Shown here in pieces: positions 26,544 through 34,901 of a stretch of DNA of 64,000 nucleotides (within the stretch, counting starts at the first letter, position 1; the number at the start of each line of letters is the position of its first letter). Source of the stretch: Phil1 sp964487565 (GTDB lineage Bacteria; Bacillota; Clostridia; Christensenellales; CAG-138). The translations under genes were made by a program, and so were the position numbers. The notes below the pieces were generated by a model. The model was not told the origin of the DNA and made no database searches. It saw only the letters and a list, made by a program, of their open reading frames with translations. The DNA lies in assembly GCA_964487565.1 (NCBI GenBank), contig CAZARN010000003.1:124001-188000 (forward strand), read 5' to 3'.

Positions 26544-28079
26544 ATGGAATTTATATACGGTGATATCGGACTCACCCCGCTGAATTCGCTTGTTACGGCG
26601 GAGGCGGAGGTGGAGGGTGAGCTGCCGCTGCCGGAAGGGCGGCGCGCGGCTGATACTGAGGTGCTTGCGAGCCGCGGCTTTGTGAGTGTGACCAAATGCA
26701 CAGCCGCGCAGGACGCTGTGGTCACCGAGGGGCGTGTGCGCGTTCAGCTTGTCTGCCGGGATACGTCATATCTGCCCGGCGAGGGCGAAGGCGCGGCCGC
26801 GGGGCTGTTTGCCTTCAGCACGTCCGCTTCGTTCCGGCACACGGCGCAGTGCGACGGGGCGAAGGAGGGTATGCGGGCCGAGGCATATGCAGAAATGCTC
26901 ACAACCGAGGTCGCGACAGGCGCGCGGCTGGCCTTCAACGCGGCCGTGGAGCTGAAGATCGCCGTTACGGAATGCGCCGGGAGAAGGACGGTTGCCGAAG
27001 TGCGCGGCGGCGACGCTGAGTTTTTGAGGGAAAAACGCAGGAGCTGTCGCGTGGAGACGCTTGCGGATTTTGAAACGCGCGTGCGCGGGCAAACGTCGGC
27101 GCGCGGGATAGAGCGCGTGCTGTGCACGCAGGCGTTTGTGAACGTGAGATCCGCCCGCGCCGTTTCAGACACGGCCTTTGTGGAGGGAACGGCGTCCGTC
27201 GCGTCGCTTGTGCAGACCGATGCGGGCGGGCTTGATTCTTTCACGGCCGGATTCCCGGTATCGCTTGAAATTCCGCTTTCCGCCGCTGCGGAAGGGACCG
27301 TGTTCGCTCACTCCGTCTGCGCCGAAGCGGAAGCATATGTTTCCGATGCGGGCGAGATGTGCATGGAGATCGCCTTGCGCACAACGGTATATGATGTGTG
27401 CGATAACGAATGCGAGGTCAATGCCGACGCCTATATGCCGGGCGCACAGTATCGCGCCGTGCGCGACAGTCTCACCGTGCTCGATCGCATGGAGCCTGAA
27501 GCCGTCGTGTGCCGCGTTGACGAGCGCTTTGACCCGTCCGAGGGCGTATCCCAGGGCGCGCCGGCCGTTGTGCGCGCGCTTTGGTGCGCGGCCTCTCCGG
27601 TTGTGACGTCGTGCACCTCCGGGGACGGCGCGCTGCGCGTCGAGGGCGTGCTGGGCGTGAGCGCCGTATACGAGGCGGAGGGAGGAGCGATCATGCGCGC
27701 GCAGACGCAGTTTCCGTTTGAAGGCGCGCTTGAGTGCGCTCTGCCGCAGGATGCGGCCGCCTTTGCGAGGGCGCAGCTCACGCAGTGCGCGCTTTCGGCC
27801 TCGGGCGGCAAGCTGGCGCTTTCGGCGGATATTTGCGTTGCGGTCTTTCCATATGCGGCGGAAAATATCACGATACTCACGGGCTTCGAGGAGCGGAAGG
27901 CGGACGTCGGCCCGCGCTCGCTCATCCTGTGCTATGCGGGTGAAGGCGAAACGCTGTTCTGCGTTGGCAGACGCTATGACGTGCCGACGTGCGCAATAAA
28001 ACGGCCCACCGGCGCGACGGGCGAGCCCGTGTGCGGAGAGCCGCTGATCTTTATCGGAAGGGCCAAAGCTGCAGATTAA
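26544..28079 (+). CDS. DUF3794 (SPOCS-domain) protein
   Basis: 511 residues. At least three repeated segments, each ending with beta-rich stretches such as FVNVRSARAVSDTAFVEG and AYVSDAGEMCMEIALRT, match the DUF3794/SPOCS repeat of clostridial spore-coat and SipL-type proteins. No LysM domain is seen at the C-terminus, unlike SipL. The start follows GGAAGGAGAGG. The composition is rich in Ala, Glu and Cys. The family points to a spore-forming lineage, though repeats of this type also occur in non-sporulating relatives. Its stop overlaps the convergent hydrolase gene by four bp. Confidence 0.8.
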   Translation: MEFIYGDIGLTPLNSLVTAEAEVEGELPLPEGRRAADTEVLASRGFVSVTKCTAAQDAVVTEGRVRVQLVCRDTSYLPGEGEGAAAGLFAFSTSASFRHTAQCDGAKEGMRAEAYAEMLTTEVATGARLAFNAAVELKIAVTECAGRRTVAEVRGGDAEFLREKRRSCRVETLADFETRVRGQTSARGIERVLCTQAFVNVRSARAVSDTAFVEGTASVASLVQTDAGGLDSFTAGFPVSLEIPLSAAAEGTVFAHSVCAEAEAYVSDAGEMCMEIALRTTVYDVCDNECEVNADAYMPGAQYRAVRDSLTVLDRMEPEAVVCRVDERFDPSEGVSQGAPAVVRALWCAASPVVTSCTSGDGALRVEGVLGVSAVYEAEGGAIMRAQTQFPFEGALECALPQDAAAFARAQLTQCALSASGGKLALSADICVAVFPYAAENITILTGFEERKADVGPRSLILCYAGEGETLFCVGRRYDVPTCAIKRPTGATGEPVCGEPLIFIGRAKAAD

Positions 28080-28861
28080 AGCTCGTACATATCGCCCACG
28101 ATATTGCGGTGGGCAAGGGCGATGCGGAAGTCCCCGTCCCGGATGTCGGCTGCGCGAAGCGCTTCGCGGACGGTCTCCAGGGCGAGGGCTTCATAATTGT
28201 TGTCGAGCGAAAGATGCGCGAGCACCGCGCGGCGGACCCCCGTTGAGTAAAGGCGGATGAGCGCCTCCGCGCAGCCGTCGTTTGAAAGGTGGCCTTCGGG
28301 GCCGAGGATGCGCCGCTTGAGGGGATAAGGATAGCTGCCGCATTTGAGCATCTCAACATCGTGATTGGATTCGATCATGATGAGGGCGCTGCCGGCCGCC
28401 GCCGCGAAAAGATTGTCGTTGAAAGCGCCGATATCCGTCATCACGGTAAGCTTTGACGCGCCGTCGGTCAGGCAATAGCCCACCGGCTCCGCCGCGTCGT
28501 GCGGGATGGGGAAGGGATAAATGTTGAGCGAGTTGATGAAGAAGTCGCGCCCGGTTTCAAACACGCGCATGAGCGCGGGCGGGATCTGGCCGGTGACGCC
28601 GGCCATCGCACGCATCGTGGCGGCGTTTGCGTAAACGGGCGTTTTGTATTTTCGCGCGAAAACGCCCACGCCCGCAACATGATCGCTGTGATCGTGGGTG
28701 ATGAGTATACCGCCGATGGAGCGCGGATCGATATCGCGCGCTTCAAGCGCCGAGGTCACGGTTTTTCCGGGAAGTCCCGCGTCGATGAGGAGCCTTGTGC
28801 CGCCGCCCTCAACAAAGGATACGTTGCCGGAGGAACCGCTGTAAAGCGGGCAAAAACGCAT
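28076..28861 (-). CDS. MBL-fold metallohydrolase (WalJ/YycJ-like)
   Basis: 261 residues. The zinc-binding motif THDHSDHVAG (near residue 56) defines the metallo-beta-lactamase fold, and the N-terminus CPLYSGSSGNVSFVEG is typical of the YycJ/WalJ group. GGAGG lies seven nt before the ATG at 28861 (another ATG at 28864). In Bacillus the yycJ gene sits near rlmH, as it does here except that two chromate-transporter genes intervene. WalJ-type proteins are linked to DNA repair or cell-wall control. The last codon overlaps the convergent DUF3794 gene. Confidence 0.85.
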   Translation of the reverse strand: MRFCPLYSGSSGNVSFVEGGGTRLLIDAGLPGKTVTSALEARDIDPRSIGGILITHDHSDHVAGVGVFARKYKTPVYANAATMRAMAGVTGQIPPALMRVFETGRDFFINSLNIYPFPIPHDAAEPVGYCLTDGASKLTVMTDIGAFNDNLFAAAAGSALIMIESNHDVEMLKCGSYPYPLKRRILGPEGHLSNDGCAEALIRLYSTGVRRAVLAHLSLDNNYEALALETVREALRAADIRDGDFRIALAHRNIVGDMYEL

Positions 28862-28883
28862 CATATGGCCTCCGAATCCGGCC

Positions 28884-29453
28884 TCACATGCCGAAGATTA
28901 TACCAACCGCAGCAGCGAGCGCGATATATATGAGCGGATGCAGGTCGCTGAGCTTTTTTATGTTTGAAAGGATCATCAGTACCGCGAAGAGCGCAAGCTC
29001 CGGCAGATTGAAAACGCCCCAAAGGCCGTTTTGCTCAAACGCCGTGAAGGTGAACAGCACGCCTGCCATCACGCCCCACGCGGCGGAAGCGATAAGCCCG
29101 GACGCCGCGGGGCGAAGACCGCCGAACGCATCCGAAACGAGCGCGCTGTCCTTATATTTGGCGATGGCGCGCGCGATGATCGATATGATGATGAAGGAAG
29201 GCAGCACAAGCGCGAATGTGGCCATAAGCGCACCGGGGACGCCCGCCGCGTTGAAGCCCGCGTATGTGGCGCAGTTTATGCCCACGGGGCCGGGCGTGGA
29301 TTCCGCAACGGCGATCATATCCGCAAGCTGCGCATGGGTGAGCCACGGATATTTGTCAGCCATGGCGGAGAGGAAGGGGATCGTCGCAAGACCGCCGCCG
29401 ACCGCAAAAAGCCCCGCCTTGAAAAATTCGTAAAACAGCGTGAGATATATCAT
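28884..29453 (-). CDS. Chromate transporter, second half-protein
   Basis: 189 residues. One ChrA domain: EFFKAGLFAVGGGLATIPFL at the start (the family GGG signature), followed by PGPVGINCATYAGF and membrane helices. The ATG overlaps the stop of the first half gene by four nt (ATGA), showing coupling. Half-size ChrA proteins act as pairs, usually antiparallel. Real substrate may be chromate, sulfate or another anion. Confidence 0.9.
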   Translation of the reverse strand: MIYLTLFYEFFKAGLFAVGGGLATIPFLSAMADKYPWLTHAQLADMIAVAESTPGPVGINCATYAGFNAAGVPGALMATFALVLPSFIIISIIARAIAKYKDSALVSDAFGGLRPAASGLIASAAWGVMAGVLFTFTAFEQNGLWGVFNLPELALFAVLMILSNIKKLSDLHPLIYIALAAAVGIIFGM

Positions 29454-30034
29454 TTCGCGCGCCTCCTCACAAGGCCGGAAACTATGCCGAAAAGGGCCGC
29501 GGCCACGACGGGTATCACGGGCGACAGCTCGAACACGGTTGTGAGAACAAACGCCGCGACGGCTATCACAACGGCGGTCCAGCTTTTGACGTTTGAGCGG
29601 AGGAGCTTTATCACGGCGTTGAGCATCAGCGCGCACACCGCCACGCGGATGCCGGCAAAAGCGTGCTGCACGGCCGGGATATCCGCGAAATTCGTGAGCA
29701 GCATCGCGATGACGAGGATTATTATGACGCTCGGCGCGACGACGCCCACGGTCGCCGCGGCGGCGCCCGTAAAGCCGCGCTCGTTCGTGCCGATGAAGGT
29801 CGCCGTGTTCACGGCGATCACGCCCGGCGTGCATTGGCCGATCGCGAAATAGTCTGCGAGGGTTTCGTCGTCGACCCAGCCGTGCCTCTTCACGCATTCG
29901 CGCTCAAGCATGGGCAGCATCGCGATCCCGCCGCCGAAGGTGAGAAGCCCTATGCGGAAAAACGCCGAGAAAAGCTCCCAAAGCGTAGTGCGCTTTTTTG
30001 TTTGGTTTTCAGGTGATTTTTCAGTCTTTTCCAT
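29450..30034 (-). CDS. Chromate transporter, first half-protein
   Basis: 194 residues. ChrA domain with FRIGLLTFGGGIAMLPML and CTPGVIAVNTATFIG. The ATG at 30034 is chosen for its AAAGGA site; an in-frame TTG at 30055 has none. With the downstream half it makes the two-gene form of the CHR transporter family. The C-terminus ends in RRRAK. Confidence 0.9.
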   Translation of the reverse strand: MEKTEKSPENQTKKRTTLWELFSAFFRIGLLTFGGGIAMLPMLERECVKRHGWVDDETLADYFAIGQCTPGVIAVNTATFIGTNERGFTGAAAATVGVVAPSVIIILVIAMLLTNFADIPAVQHAFAGIRVAVCALMLNAVIKLLRSNVKSWTAVVIAVAAFVLTTVFELSPVIPVVAAALFGIVSGLVRRRAK

Positions 30035-30059
30035 ATTTTCCTTTGTCGTTTTCAATGGT

Positions 30060-30536
30060 TTATTTATGGTACGGCTCGCCCCTAATTATGCGGAAAGCCC
30101 TGTATATCTGCTCGAGCAGCATAATGCGAAAAAGCTGATGGGGGAATGTCATGTCCGAAAAGCTCAGCTTCATATCCGCACGCGCGAGCGCTTCGTCCGA
30201 AAGGCCGAGCGAACCGCCGATCATGAAGGCGACGCGGCTTCTGCCCGAGGTCATAAGGCCGTCGAGCATGGCGGCGAACGCCTCGCTTGAAAGCTTCTTC
30301 CCGCCGGGCGTGAGCGCGACGGCATAGTCGGCGTCGCCGAGATGCGCGAGCACGCGCGCGCTTTCCGCGTTCTTTACCTGCGCGCGCATGGCGTCCGAAA
30401 GTTCCTCCGGCGCCTTTTCGTCCGCACATTCAACTATCTCAAGCTGTGTGTAGCGCGAAAGCCGCCTGACATACTCCGCGCACGCGGCGGCAAAGTATGC
30501 TTCCTTAAGTTTACCAGTGCAGAGTATCCTTATCAT
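30060..30536 (-). CDS. rlmH: 23S rRNA (pseudouridine1915-N3)-methyltransferase
   Basis: 158 residues, the usual length. The SPOUT-type knot features are present: HLGDADYAVALTPGGKKLSSE, then MIGGSLGLSDE, and the C-terminal MTFPHQLFRIMLLEQIYRAF followed by GEPYHK. It methylates pseudouridine 1915 of 23S rRNA using S-adenosylmethionine. The ATG overlaps the stop of the YitT gene by four nt. Confidence 0.97.
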   Translation of the reverse strand: MIRILCTGKLKEAYFAAACAEYVRRLSRYTQLEIVECADEKAPEELSDAMRAQVKNAESARVLAHLGDADYAVALTPGGKKLSSEAFAAMLDGLMTSGRSRVAFMIGGSLGLSDEALARADMKLSFSDMTFPHQLFRIMLLEQIYRAFRIIRGEPYHK

Positions 30537-31495
30537 TTGCGTTCTTCGTCGTCGTTCAGGGCGCGCCTCTTTTTCTCGTTCTCGCGCTCTATGGCGACGT
30601 CGGTGCGGTTCTTCGTGTAATCCACCCCGGAGAAGCCCTCGCCGATGACCTCGCTCGCGTTTGTCAGTATGGCGAACGCGCGCGGATCGCTGCGCTTGAC
30701 GATATCCTTTATCTTGTATACCTCGCGCGGGCGCACGACGGTCATCAGTATGCTTTTGGACTGATGCGCATACATGCCGACGCCGGGGAGCATCGTCACG
30801 CCGCGCTGCATGTCGCGCATTATTGCGTCCGCGATGGCGTCGGGTTCATCGGTGATTATGTAAAACAGGTTCGCCCGGTTGAGACCGTGGATTATAAGAT
30901 CGCTCACATACGAATAAAGCGCGATCACGATCGCCGCGTAAAGCCCCATCTCAAAGCTTTTGAACACGATCATCGAGGTCAGCACCACAAGACCGTCGAC
31001 CACAAGATACATCGTGCCGAGGGTTATGTTTTTGAATTTTGTGACGAGCATTTTCACAAGAAGATCCGTGCCGCCGGTCGAGCAGTCCGCGCGCGCCATC
31101 ACTGCCACGAATATGCCGTAAAGCACGCCGCCGCAAACCGATGCCACAAGCAGATTGTCCGTCACGCAGGGTATGAACGCGAGCAGATCCGTCGTTCCCG
31201 AATAGACAAGCGCCGCGATGATCGTCGTTATCATGTAGCCGCGATCCTTGACAAACGCAGCCCAGATGAATATCGGTATGTCGCAAAGGATGACGAAAAG
31301 GCCGATCGGTATATCGATGAAATTGGTCACGATTATGCCAAAGCCCGTAAGACCGCCGCCGGCGATGTTGTTGTCCGCAAGGAAAAGATGCAGCGTCACC
31401 GCATAACCGATGTTTGCGATAACCATAAGCAGCATCCGCTTCATGTACTGGCGGATCTGTTCCTTCGTGTATTTTGCCCTGAGCTTTTCCATCAT
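30533..31495 (-). CDS. YitT family (DUF161/DUF2179) membrane protein
   Basis: 320 residues. Five or so membrane helices with GGGLTGFGIIV and CSTGGTDLLVKML, the YitT repeats, followed by a cytoplasmic DUF2179 domain (MLPGVGMYAHQSKSILMTVV). The start at 31495 has AAGAGG eight nt upstream; an upstream TTG is less likely. Function of the family is unsettled. It begins a five-gene same-strand run with rlmH, the two ChrA halves and the MBL hydrolase. Confidence 0.88.
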   Translation of the reverse strand: MMEKLRAKYTKEQIRQYMKRMLLMVIANIGYAVTLHLFLADNNIAGGGLTGFGIIVTNFIDIPIGLFVILCDIPIFIWAAFVKDRGYMITTIIAALVYSGTTDLLAFIPCVTDNLLVASVCGGVLYGIFVAVMARADCSTGGTDLLVKMLVTKFKNITLGTMYLVVDGLVVLTSMIVFKSFEMGLYAAIVIALYSYVSDLIIHGLNRANLFYIITDEPDAIADAIMRDMQRGVTMLPGVGMYAHQSKSILMTVVRPREVYKIKDIVKRSDPRAFAILTNASEVIGEGFSGVDYTKNRTDVAIERENEKKRRALNDDEERK

Positions 31496-31573
31496 ACGCC
31501 GTGCCTCTTTCTGCATCCCGGGCAGGTGCCCGAGGTCAACTGTATCAGCAGCATCCTTGTTTGTCAATCAATG

Positions 31574-31594
31574 AAAAAGCCCCGTTTCCGGGGC
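31574..31594 (-). terminator. Terminator of the ModA-like gene
   Basis: On the minus strand GCCCCG/CGGGGC around AAA, followed by a run of five T, 97 nt after the ModA-like stop and upstream of the YitT gene. Confidence 0.7.
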
Positions 31595-31691
31595 GTTTTA
31601 TGCTATGCGACGGCATTTGACGGCCGGTATTTCAATTACAGAGGAAGTCTGCGTGTGACCGCCCTCTTCGCGCGCACGGCCGCATGCGTCG

Positions 31692-32144
31692 TCACTCGAC
31701 GGAGAAACCGTTGTCGGAGAAGATCGTTTTTGCCGTGGAGGAGGTGAGATAATCGACAAACGCCTGCGTCGCATCCGGATTGTCCGAGGTGGAGAACAGC
31801 GTCAGGGCATAGACCGCGCCGGTGTCCGCCGCAGAGATCGTGATCGCCGGATCGGCGGCTTCGTCCGTGGAAATGAGTACGTCATAATAGGCGCCGTCCT
31901 TTATCTTCGCGTTGAGGGATTCGGTATCCTCAAAGCGGAAAAGTATTTCGGAGCTTTCGTTGGCGTTGGGGTTCTTCTCTTTATCTGTATAGGCCACGGC
32001 GATATCGGTGAGGGCGGTTTCAAGCGTCGCGTCGGCGAATACCGTAACCTCATATTCGGATTTGGTCGCAACGGAACTCGTGCAGCCGGAAATGAGCGCT
32101 GTGAGCATAAGGACGGCCGCAATGAGAGCGGAAAGCTTTTTCAT
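31692..32144 (-). CDS. ModA-like solute-binding lipoprotein, internally shortened
   Basis: 150 residues, with a lipoprotein signal (LISGC, Cys near residue 21). The N-terminal part, EVTVFADATLETALTDIA and then DGAYYDVLISTDEAAD, resembles the start of molybdate-binding ModA. The end, YALTLFSTSDNPDATQAF followed by VDYLTS, resembles the last segment of ModA. ModA is about 230-260 residues; the middle lobe is missing with the frame kept. No modB or modC gene is adjacent. It may be a decayed or repurposed binding protein. The start follows AAAGGAGAATATC and a sigma-A promoter is visible upstream. Confidence 0.75.
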   Translation of the reverse strand: MKKLSALIAAVLMLTALISGCTSSVATKSEYEVTVFADATLETALTDIAVAYTDKEKNPNANESSEILFRFEDTESLNAKIKDGAYYDVLISTDEAADPAITISAADTGAVYALTLFSTSDNPDATQAFVDYLTSSTAKTIFSDNGFSVE

Positions 32145-32186
32145 GATATTCTCCTTTATGTTGTTTCTCTGCCACATTATTGGACT

Positions 32187-32215
32187 ATTGTATCATCCGC
32201 GGGCAAAAAACACAA
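32187..32215 (-). promoter_or_regulatory. Promoter of the ModA-like gene
   Basis: Minus-strand TTGTGT (32215-32210) and TACAAT (32192-32187) with a 17-nt spacer, 43 nt upstream of the start codon. Confidence 0.5.
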
Positions 32216-32244
32216 TCTTGCGGCAAAGGTTTTGCAATTGCCGC

Positions 32245-32274
32245 TTGCCGAAACCGCCCCGGACGCATTACAAT
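32245..32274 (+). promoter_or_regulatory. Promoter of the TVP38-family gene
   Basis: TTGCCG (32245-32250) and TACAAT (32269-32274) with an 18-nt spacer, 25 nt upstream of the start. Confidence 0.45.
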
Positions 32275-32298
32275 ATCACAAATACTTCCACAGAACGG

Positions 32299-33045
32299 AT
32301 GGATCAAATGGAAAATAACGGTAAAAAATACGGTTGGATAAGGATAGGGGTATACGCGCTCCTGTTCGCGGTTATCGCTGCAATATTGTACTTTGCGCTG
32401 CAAAGCATACTGCCGGGCTTCTTTGACATACTCAGGGACGGCGATCAGAAGGCGATCGAGGATTATATCCGCTCCTTTGTGGGCATTCGCGGCATCGCCA
32501 TGACGCTTCTTCTGCAGTTCGTGCAGGTCATAAGCATAATCTGCCCTGGCGGGCCGATACAGGTCGCCGCGGGCGTCGTGTTCGGGATGTGGCTTGGGTA
32601 CGCCGTGTGCGAGGCGGGTTATCTCGCGGCCAACGTGCTCGTCTTTCTTGCGGCGCGAAGGCTCGGCTCCCGCATGGACAGGATATTCCCCGTGGAGGGC
32701 GGAAGCAAAAAGTTCCGCTTCATCAGCGATTCAAAACACCCGGCGTTCATGGTGTTCATGGGCTGCATAATGCCGTTCATGCCAAACGGCATCGTGCCTT
32801 ATGTCGCCGCGCGCACAAATATAAAGACGGGCCCGTTCGCGCTCGCGGTGCTTGTGGGGTCAACGCCCACATTCATCATGCTTTGCGCGATCGGCAACCG
32901 TCTTCTCAAGGGAGATTTTGTCATCGTGGCGATCATCGTGGCGGTGTTCGTCGCGGCGGTGGTGCTGCTGGTGGTGAAAAGGGACGCCGCGGTTGCATTC
33001 GCGGAAAAGGTGCGGGAGCGACTGAGCAAAAAGAGCGACAAATAA
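32299..33045 (+). CDS. TVP38/TMEM64 (VTT-domain) membrane protein
   Basis: 248 residues. After one N-terminal helix comes the VTT core: CPGGPIQVAAGVVFGMWLGY with following helices, then PFMPNGIVPYVAA. The family (relatives of DedA) is tied to lipid scrambling or membrane homeostasis. Two in-frame ATGs at 32299 and 32308 are both possible starts. It is convergent with the LysR gene, with a gap of 13 bp. Confidence 0.88.
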   Translation: MDQMENNGKKYGWIRIGVYALLFAVIAAILYFALQSILPGFFDILRDGDQKAIEDYIRSFVGIRGIAMTLLLQFVQVISIICPGGPIQVAAGVVFGMWLGYAVCEAGYLAANVLVFLAARRLGSRMDRIFPVEGGSKKFRFISDSKHPAFMVFMGCIMPFMPNGIVPYVAARTNIKTGPFALAVLVGSTPTFIMLCAIGNRLLKGDFVIVAIIVAVFVAAVVLLVVKRDAAVAFAEKVRERLSKKSDK

Positions 33046-33058
33046 GCGGTTGTCCCCG

Positions 33059-33946
33059 TCAAGTGTCCGAGATCTCATCCCGGACGCTTTTTATTTCGTC
33101 GATGAAACGCTGCTCGTACACGCTTGGCGTGTGATCGGAGGCATAAACCAGCACGTCGCGCATGACGGGAGCATCCGCGCAAGTCTTCTCGATGAGACCG
33201 TTGCGCGAGAGCGTCGCCGCCGGCACGGGCGAAACGAGCATATAGGACTCAGGCACCCTGTCCAGAAGATCGAACTGACTTCCGCGTTCGCGCACATATA
33301 TCCGCCTGCGTGCGCCAGCGCGCTGTTCCGCGGCGTCGGGATGGGTGATCTCGATACAGTCGCGCAGCATCGTCATCCAAAGCTTCTTTTCACGCGCGAA
33401 CTGATTCGTCTCACCCATCAGCACGCGATAGCGGAACTCCCATATCAGCTCGCTTTTGAGGCCGCGCTCCGCGATCTGACGCGCGTAGAAGCCTTCCTGA
33501 TCGCTCGCAAAGCGTATAACGGCCATATCGTAATCCTCCTCGGCAATGCCGGAGAGGGCGTCCGTGTTGTTCGTTTCGGTAAAGGATATGTCAAGCGGGG
33601 CGGCCTCGCTCAGCGATGCGACAAACGTGGCGAAAGCATAAGAAATATAGCTTGCGCGCGGCACGGCTGCGCGGAAGCTCATATGCACGGGGCTTGGCGC
33701 GTACATGGCCTCGATCTCGGCGATCTGAGAGAGCAGCTCCTTTGCCCGGGCGAAAAACTGCACGCCCTGCTCTGTCGGGGCGACGCCGACGGGCGAGCGC
33801 TTGAACAGCCTTATGCCAAGCGTATTCTCAAGCTCGCGGATCGCCTTTGAGAGGTTCGGCTGACTCATATAAAGATTCTCGGCCGCCTTTGTGATGGAGC
33901 CCGTGCGTTCGACCTCCACGGCATATTTGAGATGAGTGATGTTCAT
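33059..33946 (-). CDS. LysR family transcriptional regulator
   Basis: 295 residues. The N-terminal helix-turn-helix (GSITKAAENLYMSQPNLSKA) is classic for LysR, followed by a two-lobe effector-binding domain. The ATG overlaps the rex stop by four nt (ATGA), so the two are translationally coupled, unusual for a regulator pair. Its target and effector cannot be inferred. Confidence 0.93.
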   Translation of the reverse strand: MNITHLKYAVEVERTGSITKAAENLYMSQPNLSKAIRELENTLGIRLFKRSPVGVAPTEQGVQFFARAKELLSQIAEIEAMYAPSPVHMSFRAAVPRASYISYAFATFVASLSEAAPLDISFTETNNTDALSGIAEEDYDMAVIRFASDQEGFYARQIAERGLKSELIWEFRYRVLMGETNQFAREKKLWMTMLRDCIEITHPDAAEQRAGARRRIYVRERGSQFDLLDRVPESYMLVSPVPAATLSRNGLIEKTCADAPVMRDVLVYASDHTPSVYEQRFIDEIKSVRDEISDT

Positions 33947-34599
33947 TTGTCCTCCTGCAATTTCTGGGCAAGGTGGTGTGAAAGCAGCGCAAGAGAGCAG
34001 GACATGTCCTCGTTGCGCACGATTATATCGCCCGGCAGCTCAAGCCTTATCGGGGCGAAATTCCATATGGCGAGCACCCCCGCCTCAACAAGCCTGTCCG
34101 CCACGCCCTGCGCCGCCTCGGCGGGTACGGTTATGATGCCTATATGCACCTTGAGCCTTCGCACGAGCGGAACAAGCTCCTCATAATCGGCGATATACAC
34201 GCCGTTGACGCGCGTGCCGATCTTCGCTTTGTCCCTGTCGAACGCCGCAGTCAGCTCAACCCCGCAGGTCTTGAAACCGTCATAGTGGATGAGGGCGAGG
34301 CCGAGGCTTCCGACCCCCACCAGCACCGCGCTGTCAACGCTGTCAAGCCCGAGATACATATCGATATCCGCGATGAGCGCCTGACGGTCGAAGCCTAGCT
34401 TCGGACGTCCGCCGCCGCTGCTCACGGCGGCGAGGTCCTTGCGGACCTGTATCTCGCTTTTTCCGAGCGCCTGTGCCAGCCTGCCCGCGGAAATATACTG
34501 CATATCCTCGCACGCGCCGCTGATGAGATATGCGTGATACTCCGGCAGGCGCACGAGCGTCTGCCTTGATATCGGGTGCAGGGCATTGTCGTTTGCCAT
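33943..34599 (-). CDS. rex: Redox-sensing transcriptional repressor Rex
   Basis: 218 residues. The winged helix (RQTLVRLPEYHAYL, then SEIQVRKDLA) is followed by the NAD(H)-binding GVGSLGLAL Rossmann motif near residue 90 and by AFDRDKAKIG. Rex senses the NADH/NAD ratio and represses fermentation genes. The start follows GGAGGAAGCC; an upstream in-frame ATG is rejected. It is the first gene of the pair with the LysR regulator. Confidence 0.96.
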   Translation of the reverse strand: MANDNALHPISRQTLVRLPEYHAYLISGACEDMQYISAGRLAQALGKSEIQVRKDLAAVSSGGGRPKLGFDRQALIADIDMYLGLDSVDSAVLVGVGSLGLALIHYDGFKTCGVELTAAFDRDKAKIGTRVNGVYIADYEELVPLVRRLKVHIGIITVPAEAAQGVADRLVEAGVLAIWNFAPIRLELPGDIIVRNEDMSCSLALLSHHLAQKLQEDK

Positions 34600-34769
34600 T
34601 GGCTTCCTCCGGTTTTCCATAATAAATATAATAGATAGAAAACCCTTTATCGGTATTATCTTATCGATAGGCGGCCGTGTCAAGTGCCGCGTCCGCAAAA
34701 AGCGCTCCGGCGCGACGCGCGGCGGACACGTTAAATTTACACGGAATTATTATATGTATAAAAATAACG
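34600..34769. other. AT-rich intergenic region between rex and the peptide importer
   Basis: Divergent control region. The stretch next to rex is AT-rich (runs of ATAATA) and contains ATCGGTATTATCTTATCGAT, a partial dyad near 34651-34670 that may serve rex. The middle part is GC-rich with no ORF. I see no canonical Rex operator. Confidence 0.4.
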
Positions 34770-34798
34770 TTGACATCCAGCAATACAGGCCTTATTAT
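34770..34798 (+). promoter_or_regulatory. Consensus sigma-A promoter of the peptide-importer operon
   Basis: TTGACA (34770-34775), 17-nt spacer, TATTAT (34793-34798). Expected transcription start is near 34805, leaving a leader of about 97 nt before the binding-protein gene. Confidence 0.8.
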
Positions 34799-34804
34799 GT
34801 TTCT

Positions 34805-34827
34805 AACATGATGTTAATAATCATGTT
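34805..34827. promoter_or_regulatory. Inverted repeat at the transcription start of the importer operon
   Basis: AACATGAT (34805-34812) and ATCATGTT (34820-34827) are exact inverted repeats with a 7-nt spacer. The position at +1 is that of a repressor operator. The ROK or LysR regulator in the neighbourhood could be the binder, but nothing in the sequence says which. Confidence 0.55.
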
Positions 34828-34901
34828 GCCTCAATACTTGTTTGTGCGGACGTCATATCAGTCCGCGCTCGACAAAAAACAAAGAAAGCAGGAAAACAGA
34901 C

